Numbered from the stretch's first letter, positions 24,097-34,786 are shown. The stretch: 64,000 nucleotides of DNA from Basidiobolus meristosporus CBS 931.73 (GCA_002104905.1 MCFE01000236.1:1-64000); one strand, 5' to 3'. Notes: a model not told the origin generated them from the letters alone. A program made the numbers and translations.

Positions 24097-24740
24097 TTGA
24101 TGTGAAGGGCTCTTTTAAGAGGGCCGGGAAATTAGGAAAATATCATTATCACTCGCCGATAAAATTGGAGTGCCAGATAAGATCGATCCGACTAAACAAG
24201 CATTAAATTTATAATGCATAATCTGAATCTGTAATCTGATATGGCAAGTTGTGTCCTCATAATGGAAATTTCCTGCCTGCTTACAAACCACGTCACACCA
24301 GTGGGCTCCCACCTAAAAACTATTTAATACTGACTCATAGCAGCGGCTTACATAACCAATGTCTGAAACAGATGAGAAATAGAAAAATTAGAAACAGGTT
24401 TTCACACCACATCAGAACTATATGACAAATATACGACATGGTAGTACTGGATCCTCATTTGTTAAGGATAGTCTACTCACCCTTTCTTACATCTCTCAAA
24501 TGGTATTACGTCTTCAGATGTGATACCAGCTATAACCCTAACCCTTAGGGAAGTCCAATAAGATCCACGATCACACCCAATTGTTCCGAATCTACCCCAT
24601 CGGAGAAAATAAATGGAAATGAGATCAGGACCGTTTATCAAAAAGGACACTTGGATGTATTACATAATTAAGACAAACAAAACTAGTTAAAATATTTGAG
24701 ATCAATCATCATGAAATATCATGGTGTGAATAATGTGGGA
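24097..24740. other. Region upstream of INTS10, possibly with an unresolved first exon
   Basis: About 640 bp between the best-supported INTS10 sequence and the end of the CBM9-like gene. The minus strand at 24312-24115 stays open and could supply an N-terminal exon, but I could not join it with confidence. The part from 24420 to 24740 appears to be promoter and 3' flank. Confidence 0.4.
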
Positions 24741-26016
24741 TTAGGCATCAGCCTTGAACTGGATCTCGCGGCTATCATTAATTGCACCTACAACCTTGCT
24801 CTTCTTGATGGAAGCATTGTAATTGCGGCAGTCGTTGGAGACCTGGATCTTGGGAATGGCAACGCATTTTCCAATCACCTCGGAATCAATGTTCAATTTG
24901 GCGTATACGTTAGCATACCGGCCACCATTCTTGGAAGCGAAGGCTTGTTGTGCGTAGTAGATTTGCATAAGGGCAAAGCGAGTAGGGTAGTTTGGATCTT
25001 CAACAAATGGAACAGAAGTGTCAGTGGTATCCTTGAACTCAACATGACCCCAAAGGTCAGGGTTGGTAGGATCATTGGAATATTGTGGAGTCCAGGAGAA
25101 CTGATATTTCGTGGAAACTTCATGGCGTCTCTGTAATGACTGAGTGTTGGCAACCGGTGGAATTCCGAAGAAGAGAGAGGCAGTGCTAGTGGTATTGGAT
25201 TGATCTGGCAGAGGATATACGGAGGTTGGGTTATATCCGGTACGCAAAAAGTTCATGTTTTGGTATGCTGGAACACCTTCTACATCGCGTTTGCTGGAGT
25301 GCTTATTGGACAGGAGGCTCTTGTGGAGCTTCCATTCGACGGACCAAAAGCCTCCTTTGACTTTACTCCATCTTGGGTCATTGACCTTACCATTGGTGAA
25401 CACTTTGTACTCAAATTTAGATTGAATGTCCCATGGCTTGCCCACCCCGTTGTTACTGGGAGGTTTGTCATAAATCAAAGCCTCATACAACCCCAAAGCA
25501 TTCATCTTGATCACCTTTAGATTACGACTGGTGCGATCGGCATCAAGATAGAATTGGAAATCATTGTCGTCCCATTCTAAAACAAATCTTAGTTAATTTG
25601 AAACCCCGTCCACGGCAGCGCGAATTCTTACTTTGCCCTTCGTAATATTTGGTCTTGGCACGAATGACTTCCTCATCGATTTGAGCACCAACGTAAATAT
25701 AGTCCGAATCAAACATAATCTAGATTGCGATTAGTAACCGGCTTTAGGTATCTAGTCGAGATTCATTTACCTTGACGCGAGTGTTCATCATTGAAGGAGG
25801 GGGTGTACCAGCAGGCCCCTGAATATTACCAAAGTTATCAGTCCATGGCACCTTCTGCCAAGCCTCATCATCAAGTTTTCCATCCAGGATAATAGGGCCA
25901 GTAGACCGATAAGATACGTGAGTTTTGGGTGAAGGAACCTTACAGGTGTTATTGCCCAAAGACGAAGCAGCAACACCCAATACTACAAAGGATTGAAGGA
26001 CTTCGGATAATCTCAT
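24741..26016 (-). CDS. Secreted protein with CBM9-like carbohydrate-binding domain
   Basis: Predicted extracellular protein of the family-9 carbohydrate-binding-module-like fold. The N-terminus (MRLSEVLQSFVVLGVAASSL) is a signal peptide, followed by GPIILDGKLDDEAWQKVPWT, the typical opening of the fold, then IMFDSDYIYVGAQIDEE after the first intron (about 25769-25721) and KWDDNDFQFYLDADR after the second (about 25632-25579). The rest (to 24741) has WSVEWKLHKSLL, PDLWGHVEF and FALMQIYYAQQAFASKNGGR, again as in CBM9-like proteins. No catalytic domain is attached. The ligand is unknown; a role in binding cell-wall or substrate glycans is inferred. It lies next to another secreted polysaccharide-active candidate on the same strand. 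Confidence 0.8.
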
Positions 26017-27346
26017 GATATGCTATGGATGTGAGGGATGTTCAAGGTGTCAATGGTTTACTAAGGAGTATGAATAGATTTGCTCTGTTACAATAGTGCA
26101 GAAAGAGGAGCGAATGTACCGACGGCCAAGCGTCTGTAAAATGAAAGGATAAATGAATAAGGATATCAGTGGTCGTGAACGTTGGGACCTCAAACATATT
26201 TAAGCTTATAGCCCAGTGGGATCGCAGTTTGCTCTATTGCTAAAGAAAACTAGTATCATTACTTTGAGTTCGTCCCAAAACCGGTCCAATATAAATCGTG
26301 CAACCAGCAATGGTATTTCAATCCAATGCAGCAGACAAAGCGTTGAATAGATCGCTATCATAGGCTTTGCTGCAACTCTTCTCATTTGATTTGTTGATCT
26401 CCTTAGCATTTTTGTAGCCAATTACAAACCCCAGCGATTGGTTACTTTCGGCGCCGTCCATATTGCAATTAGGAAGTAATTTATGATACAAGCTGTTGCT
26501 AAATGCGGACTGGGATTCTATTATTCTCAGGAACAGTTACCCACAGATACCATTAATATCCAAAGGGACAAGTAGCAGTGATCGCCATGTTTAAAACTTG
26601 GACTATCGATAGCTCGCTAAGCACTCCGAGGTCTTTTGTGGATATTACATGATTCTATGGGTATCACCTTGAATAATTTGTACTACCAACTTCAATGGGA
26701 CTCTGCAGCTGCGTAGTTTTCTATGGAAGCTCCAGACGGGTGTTCAGATCAATTTTCTTACTGCACTTAACCTTCATTCAGAAGTCTAATGATTTGTCTA
26801 AGTGTTTCAGCTGTTTCTGAGGATACTGGGAAATCTAGCTTAAATGAGATAACCTCCTATCGTACCACTCCACTTTTATTATGCCAATCCTATGTTTGTT
26901 CTAATATCCATATGCATTACTGATACATATATGTTCATCCTTGCCACCCATCCGATTGCAACTAAGATTACTACTTTAATTGGGCCCGTTTATCTTGCAT
27001 GCCGTCGGCTAGATGCTTGGGTGATGATAGTAAGCCCATTTAGAACATAGTTTTTATATAGTCAATCCTCTAATGCACGAGTCCTTTGTGGGTACCCCAG
27101 ATGTCTATACTGCCTTTTGTAGTTGATGTACAATTTCATCAGTCAGTGCGCCAGCATAGTGGTTTTTCCCTAAACGTCGTATTAACTAATAGTTGCATCT
27201 AGGCATATGAAATATGTGCTAGTTTGTTACAATCTACATCTCCATGAACAGCATAGAAATGTATATTTATTATATGAACCGTATATTAGGATAACGCTAG
27301 GCAAAACTATTCTTGATCATAATGGATTTGTGAGAAGGTAACAAAT
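26017..27346. other. Gene-poor spacer between the two secreted-protein genes
   Basis: About 1.3 kb. It should hold the CBM9-like gene promoter and the 3' end of the LPMO-like gene. No supported gene, repeat or RNA seen. Confidence 0.5.
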
Positions 27347-28165
27347 CTACCAAGGAGTGGATTTGTTGGTGTTTGGATTGCGACCAGGTAACATCTTCAA
27401 CGGTGTCTTGGAGTATGGTACAGCGTTAATAACAACGTTCGTATTCCACCCCTTCTTTTCGAAAGGTGCACGCGAGTTCTTGTTGTTAGGATCCCAGCAT
27501 CTGTTCCACTTGCAAACTCCCAATCTATCACCCCAGCCAATAGCACAAAGCTGCTTGCTAGGGTTACGAGGATCGCCGCCTTCAAATGCAGCGCCTTGCT
27601 TGGTGCCCTTTGGACCACCTTTGACAATAATATCTGAACAAGAGTAGAAGTCCCCATGTCCTTGCATGGAGCCGTACCATGACCATTGAAGAGTCCATTC
27701 GCCATCGTCCAACCACTTGGGAATATTGATGGCAGTGTTGCAATTTTTAGTATTGCCGCCTAATTTGTCATTGTTGTTTTTGTCACTTTGGCCGCGACAT
27801 CCAGGTCCGGCTTCGTAACAGGAGTATTTGTGAACATTGTTGTCGAATTCACTTGCACTATCAGACTTGGAGGTTTTGGCGAAAGCAAGACGAATAAAAC
27901 CACCAGGATGGTTGTTGCGTGCCCAGGAAACACTGATCTCCTGACCTCTCTGGAATACAGCACGCTTATTCATAGGAGTTACAACGATGCTTTCGCAGGG
28001 ACCGTAGCATTTCTTGGGATTTGAGCCCGTGAATGTCTTTCCATCTAAACGGCATTGACCTTGTCTAACTCGCGGATCGGGTCCAGTAAGGTAGGAGTGG
28101 CCTTGAACGTTGATGGAACAAGCAAGTGAGACGATTGCAAGAGTGATCAGATTTTTCCCCCACAT
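27347..28165 (-). CDS. Secreted LPMO-like copper monooxygenase candidate (chitin-binding type-4 fold)
   Basis: Single-exon gene for a 272-residue secreted protein. The first true ATG gives MWGKNLITLAIVSLACSINV then QG|HSYLTGPDP, a signal peptide whose cleavage would expose an N-terminal histidine, the first ligand of a lytic polysaccharide monooxygenase copper site. A second histidine lies in SWARNNHPGGFIRLAFAK, the usual second ligand context, and GDFYSCSD near residue 175 supplies an aromatic residue in the axial position. Multiple cysteine pairs fit a secreted beta-sandwich. The C-terminal 80 residues (from about GGDPRNPSK) form a Cys/Trp-rich extension. I cannot assign an AA family number with certainty; substrate is unknown. 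A longer reading would begin at TTG (28183) and is not preferred. Confidence 0.72.
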   Translation of the reverse strand: MWGKNLITLAIVSLACSINVQGHSYLTGPDPRVRQGQCRLDGKTFTGSNPKKCYGPCESIVVTPMNKRAVFQRGQEISVSWARNNHPGGFIRLAFAKTSKSDSASEFDNNVHKYSCYEAGPGCRGQSDKNNNDKLGGNTKNCNTAINIPKWLDDGEWTLQWSWYGSMQGHGDFYSCSDIIVKGGPKGTKQGAAFEGGDPRNPSKQLCAIGWGDRLGVCKWNRCWDPNNKNSRAPFEKKGWNTNVVINAVPYSKTPLKMLPGRNPNTNKSTPW

Positions 28166-28277
28166 ATTGAGAAAGGATTTCAAAGTGAAGTAATTCAGTT
28201 AATGGAAGTGGCCTGCACTAAGAGGATGAGGTTTTCAATGACCAGAAGTGAGATACTGAAGACATAGCGACGCCGTA

Positions 28278-28284
28278 CTTTATA
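28278..28284 (-). promoter_or_regulatory. TATA box of the LPMO-like gene
   Basis: TATAAAG on the minus strand, about 113 bp before the ATG at 28165. Confidence 0.45.
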
Positions 28285-29078
28285 TTCCGTCAAGGTCAGG
28301 GCCAACTCAAAGCATATCAAGAGATAAGTGAAGATGGTAATTAATATTGTACCACCGTCAGCGGATAACTACCATAACCCTTTCTAGATGAAATCAAGTA
28401 TTTCCTAGGATATGGTCCGCTAAGAAAGTCCGGTATCACCACTAATACATTAGTTGTTGTACTACTTCTTGATAATCCATTGAGTACCAGCGATTTTCTT
28501 GCAGTTCGATAACTTATGCAAGGTTAATTGGTTAGGAAAGAATGATGCCACTACTGCAGATAGCTATGGCTCAAGGAGATGTAACGTTTGGCATAATGTA
28601 ATTGGCGTTATTTTTAGGGTCGCATTTCACACAGTAAATTGCACAACGACTTCTGTTTCGTACAAGTGATTGAAGCCATATGCAGACACAAGGAATGCAA
28701 TAGTGGGTAAACGAATAAGACACCTTCTGTCAAGGGCAGTCCGCATACTAAATATCTTTGTTCCCAGCCATTATCATTATCCCTTTGACTACTTGTTTAA
28801 ACTAGGGCCTGTACAACCATATTAGTTTTTCCAGTTATAGACCAAGTCTCCAAGAACATTAATTTTCGGCGTCTAAGGCTGATGACAAGGGCCCTAACCA
28901 GCTGTGACACCTACACTTCAACATAAAGCACTCGAGATTCTGGGGGGGTTAGCCAATTACGCATGATATATTAAGGGTTAAAACCAAGAATTCTGGATAT
29001 TTGAGGAATACAGCCGTACTGTATGGACTGAATACTACTCTTATGTTAAAGTCAATGCTGCAGCAGATATGAAGTGAT

Positions 29079-29327
29079 TCATTTGTGCTTAATGATCTCT
29101 GTTGGCGCATAAACATTTAGGTTGGTGGATGGTTCATATTTGACCGGCAAAAATCCCGTTGTACATTCGCAACTAACACAACACCCGTGTGTGTAAGGGA
29201 TCAGATCTCCTGAAGAAACTGGCGAAATTAGCACAAATCTCAAGTAGGTAAACAGCATTTGGAGGAGTTGGATGAAGACCCCAGTTAATGCGAAAACGTT
29301 TTCATAGATGCTAATCGCATGGCTCAT
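29079..29327 (-). CDS. Putative small hydrophobic/Cys-containing protein (doubtful)
   Basis: An 82-codon reading frame with a true ATG in good context (CCACAATGA). The first half is hydrophobic (IYENVFALTGVFIQLLQMLF) and the second half contains HGCCVSCECTTG. I recognise no family. It stands alone in a gene-poor region, so chance occurrence is quite possible. Transcript evidence or conservation would decide. Confidence 0.22.
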   Translation of the reverse strand: MSHAISIYENVFALTGVFIQLLQMLFTYLRFVLISPVSSGDLIPYTHGCCVSCECTTGFLPVKYEPSTNLNVYAPTEIIKHK

Positions 29328-30318
29328 TGTGGTGGTAGTACTTCATATCACCTCTTTATGGCACTTGGCCTGATAGCCCCATCACATTCTGACAATTCAT
29401 CTAGTACATTTACAAAAAGGTCGCATGGATCAAGGAAACGCTAATCTACAGGTTGTCTAAATCCGTAGTGCATTGAATGAACACACAAACAACGACACTA
29501 CTGTTAATAGTAGTGACGTGCGAACCGCCGTCCGACTACATATTTATGCGGCAGTCGAGTGTTTGATTGTCACTGGGAACATGGCCTCCCTTCATAACAG
29601 TCTGTCGAGGATGGTTATCAGTTTGCACGAGCCTTTATTTTGATCATCCGCCAATCTTAAATATGCTCACATGATTGACTAGCTTTATGCAGCAAGCTAG
29701 AAAGTATCATGATGGGTGTACAACTGCATGAAATCTGTGGCTGTAGTGTAAGCACTGAGACCTATGCACGAACAATATGTGATATCTTCATATCTAATGC
29801 CACCCGACTCGACGATACTCCTGTCAGTTTGAAGTCATTGTAGTTTCTAATATTTTCAGGCATTTTACCTTATAGGGAAGACTGGGCCAGCAAAGCTGAT
29901 GCTGCAGCATAGATGAAATGCTTCAGTATCTGACCTGATAGCGCATTGTTGATGATCGAAGCTGTATCAAGTATAGATCACATCTCTTGTTACAAGCAAC
30001 CAAAGATACATGGATCGATATCACATAGTGTGTAGTCTATCCATTCGCCAATTACCGTATACGCATATTCAAGGCATTGTTGTCGAATGTGATATAGTAA
30101 ACATCTCAAAAACATGCTTAGAAGTCACCTTTTTATTCTCTATAGAGTGGACTGTTCACTTGGATATAACGAGAGGAGAAAAATGTTTACTTCGAAGAGC
30201 ACAAACTTCAGCGCAGATTTATACAGTTGGACTAGAACAAGTTTTAGCTGGTGGTCAAAGAAAAACCTGAATTGTAAATATCTGACATTGTCAAGTAAAA
30301 GGTGACTGAGACAGTCCC

Positions 30319-30759
30319 CTATTTATCCTTAGGTTGCGAGTAGAGCCCCGTGGAGAACGTTCTTGCCCCAACCCACCCCCATTTGAAAGTCACCTCGTTC
30401 GCACAGATTTCTCCAAAGCCCATAAACACCCCGCTTAAAAAGGGCAAAAACAGGTTAAATGCAAAGATTTTAAGAATGGCGAGCAACCGTGGATGACGAT
30501 AGAATGGCACAATTGCCGTGGTGCTCTCGACCTGCTTAACAGAGGGTTTCGCTAGTGGGAAGTCCGAGGGTAGATCAACAGAGCCATCATCAATTTCGCT
30601 CTCTAATTCCTCTATTTCGGCTATCGATTGTGTCTGGATATTTGAACTGGAAATTGAAGTCGACCTGTTATTTGCAAAGGATGCCGTGGTCAAAACGGAA
30701 CTCCTTTGAAAGGTAGCAGATGGCTGAAGAATAGACGCAAGCGATGGTCCAGAAGACAT
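30319..30759 (-). CDS. MIM1: Mitochondrial import protein MIM1 (Tom13 family)
   Basis: Outer-membrane factor that inserts alpha-helical outer-membrane proteins and helps assemble the TOM complex; known only from fungi. The 146-residue product has a Ser/Thr-rich N-terminus with acidic patches (IAEIEELESEIDDGSVDLPS), then the family core: a short transmembrane helix in AILKIFAFNLFLPFLSGVFM followed by GFGEICANEVTFKWGWVGAR. The GxxxG-like spacing around SGVFMGFGE and the trailing Trp-Gly-Trp fit Mim1. The start is the ATG at 30759; the reading frame continues upstream only to a TTG codon. It is divergent from the small mitochondrial-looking gene at 31069, with about 310 bp between the starts. 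Confidence 0.85.
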   Translation of the reverse strand: MSSGPSLASILQPSATFQRSSVLTTASFANNRSTSISSSNIQTQSIAEIEELESEIDDGSVDLPSDFPLAKPSVKQVESTTAIVPFYRHPRLLAILKIFAFNLFLPFLSGVFMGFGEICANEVTFKWGWVGARTFSTGLYSQPKDK

Positions 30760-31068
30760 GTTGTGGGAACTGGGATTTCCTTGAGGAGGAATCAAATTCT
30801 GAATTTTAATATTACCATTGTGGAGGTTGGTCAGTACGTGTTAAACAGAATAATCATACGCTGGACCATTGATTTCTTGAAATCAGCAATTTGTTGACTT
30901 TATTTATGTTCCCATTATACAACATTCGTAACACGTTGAATAATCACATCCATTTGACTGGGGTATAGATCAAATGTATCGTGAAAATTTAGACTGTTGA
31001 GGGAAATTGATAAGTGCCTATCCACTCCGAGGCATATTCCTTCCCGTTGCTCAATTTAGTCACGCAGG
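30760..31068. other. Shared divergent promoter of MIM1 and the small basic protein gene
   Basis: 309 bp between two start codons pointing away from each other; both products look mitochondrial. No TATA box is obvious, as is common for such genes. Confidence 0.5.
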
Positions 31069-31326
31069 ATGTTTGGACTTCTGAATCGTGCACTCACTAC
31101 CGCCAGTCCTATAATTAGGAGCAGCCCCTCTTTAAACACAATGTTTTTTGAACAAATCCGCCAAAAAAGTCAGTTCGCCATAGGAAAGAAGGGAAAAACT
31201 GCCAAGCTCAAGGCCATGCTCAAGGTAAGTCTGTGGCCCAAGTACGCTCAAGGTGTCTTATGGAATAACCGGCATTCCTTTTTATAGGCTAAGCAAAGAA
31301 GACTAAGGAAAGGAAAGACCAATTAG
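31069..31326 (+). CDS. Small basic protein with likely mitochondrial presequence, possibly mitoribosomal
   Basis: Two exons (31069-31224 and 31288-31326) encode 64 residues. The N-terminus MFGLLNRALTTASPIIRSSP is an amphipathic, acid-free leader suited to mitochondrial import. The C-terminal half is very basic: IGKKGKTAKLKAMLKAKQRR then LRKGKTN, an RNA-binding character like that of small mitochondrial ribosomal proteins. I could not match it to a named ribosomal protein. The intron begins GTAAGT and ends TTATAG, and both exons are in phase 0, which supports a real gene despite its size. It shares a promoter region with MIM1. Confidence 0.6.
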
Positions 31327-31540
31327 ATGTGCTTAACTGGACATCTAGATTTTTCTTCGCATTTATCATGTCCCTTTAGCATTACTCGTCAGCTTACACA
31401 CCAGTTCAGCAAGTTGTTTGACATACTCCACATGTAACAATTGGATTCTGTCATGCCAGTAACTTTTATTAGATGTCGAAGTATCTATATAAATAAGGAT
31501 AAAACGTATCATTCAGAACTTATAAAGGGGCATCGTTTTA

Positions 31541-33537
31541 CTATTCATGCTTCGAATTCAAATCCTCGTTGTTCACTATGTCTCGAGCCTCCAAAAGCTT
31601 CAGAATTTTCATAATCATGGTTTGATTGGACTTTTGCAACTCCACCAAAGCTTGGATTTGTTCAGTCAAATCAGGATGTTGATTATCATTGCCCAGCATA
31701 GAGTAATCACGATTGGGATCCAGGGGATCTGGAGTAATGGTACGAAAGGCATCCATTTGAGTGAGGTCAGATACTAGAAACCCTATGTAAATAACAAAGT
31801 GTTGCTGATGTTAGCACTAAACTCTTACTGGAGTATCTTCGCACCGGCCCCAGTGGATCCTGCTCCTGGTTGGTTTCACCATTCGGAAGCTATTATGCAA
31901 GTTAAACAGGAGGCACCAAAAGCAAGTTCTTCTGGGCTTACCCTTTGGTTGGGTCGATGTCTTTTGGTATAATCCCAAACGACGGTGAAATGACGGCCAA
32001 CAATAATGGATGGGAGGGCAATGAGCTACATGAACATTGAGTGTCTGTTGATATCCAAATGGTATACGATGGTTGGCCTTACCAAAATGCCGCACATCAT
32101 AACAGGAAACGATATCAGCTTCCCAATAAAGGTTTCTGGGACCATATCACCTACGACATTTACAATAAGTACACGTCAAAGCATGGCATGCATAGGATCT
32201 AGGCCTACCGTATCCGGTCGTGGTTAAAGTCACAATGACATACCAAAAGGAAGCAGGGATGCTGTCGAAATTGCTACATAAAACCCATCTATGAATAGAA
32301 TTGCCGAATCTACCCTCAGCAGGCTTCGATACCTTGGCCCACCACTAGAAGTGACGAACATCTTTTTTTCTTCGTCCCAAACCCCTAACGTATGTTATTT
32401 AGGCTAAGTATGCGAGGGACTGATGGTGTGAAGTGACCTTACCTCTCTCTACAAAATAGATCAAGCTAGAAAAGACGATGATTGTCAGCATGAAAAAAAG
32501 GAAAAGTGCATATAAAGCATCGGAGCTCTTCTTGAAGGCAATGAGCAAAACCTCGATGGAGAGCTTGGTTTCATCAAACAACGTGAATACATGGATCCCT
32601 GGCCTTCGTTTACAAACCGTTTACCTGAATGAGCGACGAGTACTTGAAAACGCGAAACGCTCGAAACAAGCGAAATAATCGAAGTATAGTAAATCGGAAT
32701 TCGTAGGACTGCAATGACAGAGAGAGCCATATCAATACTATAGTGTGCCCTCGTATCTTACAGATCCTTTTCTTACCGCATCACGTCGTAGAATCAGCTC
32801 CACGTAATAAGGTGCAATGGCAACAACATCGATGATCGAAAGTGGCGCTATTACTTGGCATCAGTACTTATCATTGGGAGCGCTACAGTGATAACGGTAC
32901 CTATAATGAATTGCAGCAGCTGCTCTCGAGAGTCGGAATGTGCGTAAAATCTCAGAATATACTCAACAGTAAACAGAAACACGATGGTAGTTTCAAAATT
33001 GAACCTGATATTGCGTTAATTCAGGGTGCAACTAGACTTGAGCGGGACTGAAAATACCATAAAGATGTTCCCGCGTAGTGAAAAGCAGGGATGGTCTCCA
33101 CCGTAGATACAACTGTGCTCAAGACAATCATGAATGAAACAAACACGTTAACTACGAAAGCAGCCGGGGTGGAAGAGGGGTCTTCGAGTAACAGGTAAAG
33201 CTTCTTTCTCAATCCATCCTATTATGAAGGCTTAATTTCAAAAGGCAGTCTCTGGTGAGGGTCAAGTTCATGTTTATACCTTCATGAAATCGGCAGCAAT
33301 ACTCATGGCACTACGACGTGAGGCTTCGTTATCCTCAAAATCAAAAGTCTCCATATTGTTGACCTCAGTCTCAGCTTCGTCAATCTCAGCTACGCGGGCA
33401 GATGATTGCGAGGTAGATTGTCTACTTATAGAACGTCTGTAATAAGGCGTTGTTGTATCATCGGTTTGTATCATTTGCGAAGTGGAAGATGACGATATAT
33501 TCTGCATTTCTGGTATATTAGCATAGCTTTTAGTCAT
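31541..33537 (-). CDS. Voltage-gated potassium channel (Kv-like, six transmembrane segments)
   Basis: Multi-exon gene for a plasma-membrane K+ channel of the animal Kv type. Segments found in order: S1 in AAFVVNVFVSFMIVLSTVVS preceded by LRKKLYLLLEDPSS; S2 FNFETTIVFLFTVEYILRFY; S3 APLSIIDVVAIAPYYVELIL; S4 with Arg or Lys every third residue, RFTILRLFRLFRAFRVFK; S5 in DALYALFLFFMLTIIVFSSL; pore helix and filter FWYVIVTLTTTGYGDMVPE; and S6 with LIALPSIIVGRHFTVVWDY. An intron splits the filter glycine codon (GY|G). The N-terminus is Ser/Thr-rich without a T1 tetramerisation domain. The C-terminus (after about 31760) ends in a likely coiled coil, LTEQIQALVELQKSNQTMIM, which may replace T1 in assembly. 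Yeasts have the different TOK1 channel instead. Confidence 0.9.
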
Positions 33538-33910
33538 AAAACTAGTCTCTACCCCTTTAGTTTAGTATATCGTTGGATTGTGCCACATGCTTTGGGCGGG
33601 AGATATACAGTTATGTCAGAGCTAGAAATGCTACATTTAAACTTGGGAATTCTGAAATTGAGATATTTACATTCATGCTCGTTTGGAATCAGATCATATT
33701 CAAATTCCAGTATTATCAATTTATTTATACTTCTATGGACTGCTATTGGCTTCAAATGCGAGCATTACTATGGTACAATGCCTCTGTGCTACCTATTCTA
33801 TTGAGTGTTTTGCTGACGAGTATGAAATTTCCATCTGGCAATGCTGCCCTAATTATTTATCCTTTCCCTCAAAACAGGCTAAATTTCTACACCTCCTAAA
33901 GCCCATTGAG
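33538..33910. other. Divergent promoter between the Kv channel gene and GID8
   Basis: 373 bp between the two start codons; AT-rich, with no clear TATA box or further gene. Confidence 0.5.
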
Positions 33911-34786
33911 ATGGTAAACTCACCCCATTTATCATTTACGTTTCACCGAGCTAATGTTTGCTTCTAGACTACCTCCAGTAATAAGCAAGCTATCTCCAAG
34001 GAAGAATGGTCAGAAAGACTTGATAAGGTTCAAGTAAACAAGCAGTACGTCAACATTATTTGGTTTACATTCACCCAAACACTTACCGTGTAAATTCTTC
34101 ATTTTCCAGTGATCTAAATAAACTTGTAATGAATTACTTGGTGATAGAAGGCTACAAGGATGCCGCAGAGAAATTTAGCCAAGAGTGTGGCCTTTCACCC
34201 AATATTGATCTTACCTCAATTGAGGATAGGATGAATATCCGCAATGCTGTGCATTCTGGGGATATAGGCGAGGCCGTGGAGAGAGTCAATGATTTAGATC
34301 CCGAGGTTTGTAATACAACCATAATAACCACAATAATAATTGAAGAGCTAGTTCGACTTGTAACCCTTGAATAATATGTAGATTTTGGATACCAATCCCA
34401 AACTCTTCTTCCACCTGCAACAGCAAAGATTGATTGAGCTGATACGTAAGGGGAACGTCGATGAGGCCCTCGAATTTGCCCAAGAGGAACTAGCGCCGCG
34501 TGGTGAGGAGAATCCAGAGATGTTGCAGGAACTTGAACAAACAATGGCTTTACTTGCATTCGAAGACCTCAACAAATCTCCAGTTGGTGAACTTTTGGAC
34601 CATACTCACCGCCAGAAAACTGCCAGCGAGTTAAACGCAGCAATTTTAACCTCACAGAGTCAAGACAAAGATCCTAAACTCCCCGGTCTACTAAAAATGT
34701 TAGTCTGGGCTCAAAACCAACTTGACGAAAAAACCAACTACCCGCGTATAAACAATTTTATGACGGCTGAATTAGAAGGTCCTTGA
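33911..34786 (+). CDS. GID8: GID complex subunit 8 (LisH-CTLH-CRA scaffold)
   Basis: Scaffold of the GID/CTLH ubiquitin ligase, which in yeast degrades gluconeogenic enzymes when glucose returns. The first exon is only the ATG (33911-33913); splicing to 33968 gives MTTSSNKQAISKEEWSERLD, then HDLNKLVMNYLVIEGYKDAA (LisH), FSQECGLSPNIDLTSIEDRM and VNDLDPEILDTNPKLFFHLQ (CTLH), followed by RLIELIRKGNVDEALEFAQE and LLKMLVWAQNQLDEKTNYP (CRA). The match to human GID8/TWA1 is close throughout, and the length of about 225 residues is normal. Introns also at about 34045-34111 and 34303-34380. A three-base coding first exon is notable but recurs in many fungal genes. Confidence 0.95.

Larger units (their letters stand above)
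28166..30318. other. Gene-poor region between the LPMO-like gene and MIM1
   Basis: About 2.15 kb, the second longest gene-free stretch. One short Cys-containing open reading frame (29079-29327, minus) is listed separately. Nothing else is supported. Confidence 0.5.
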
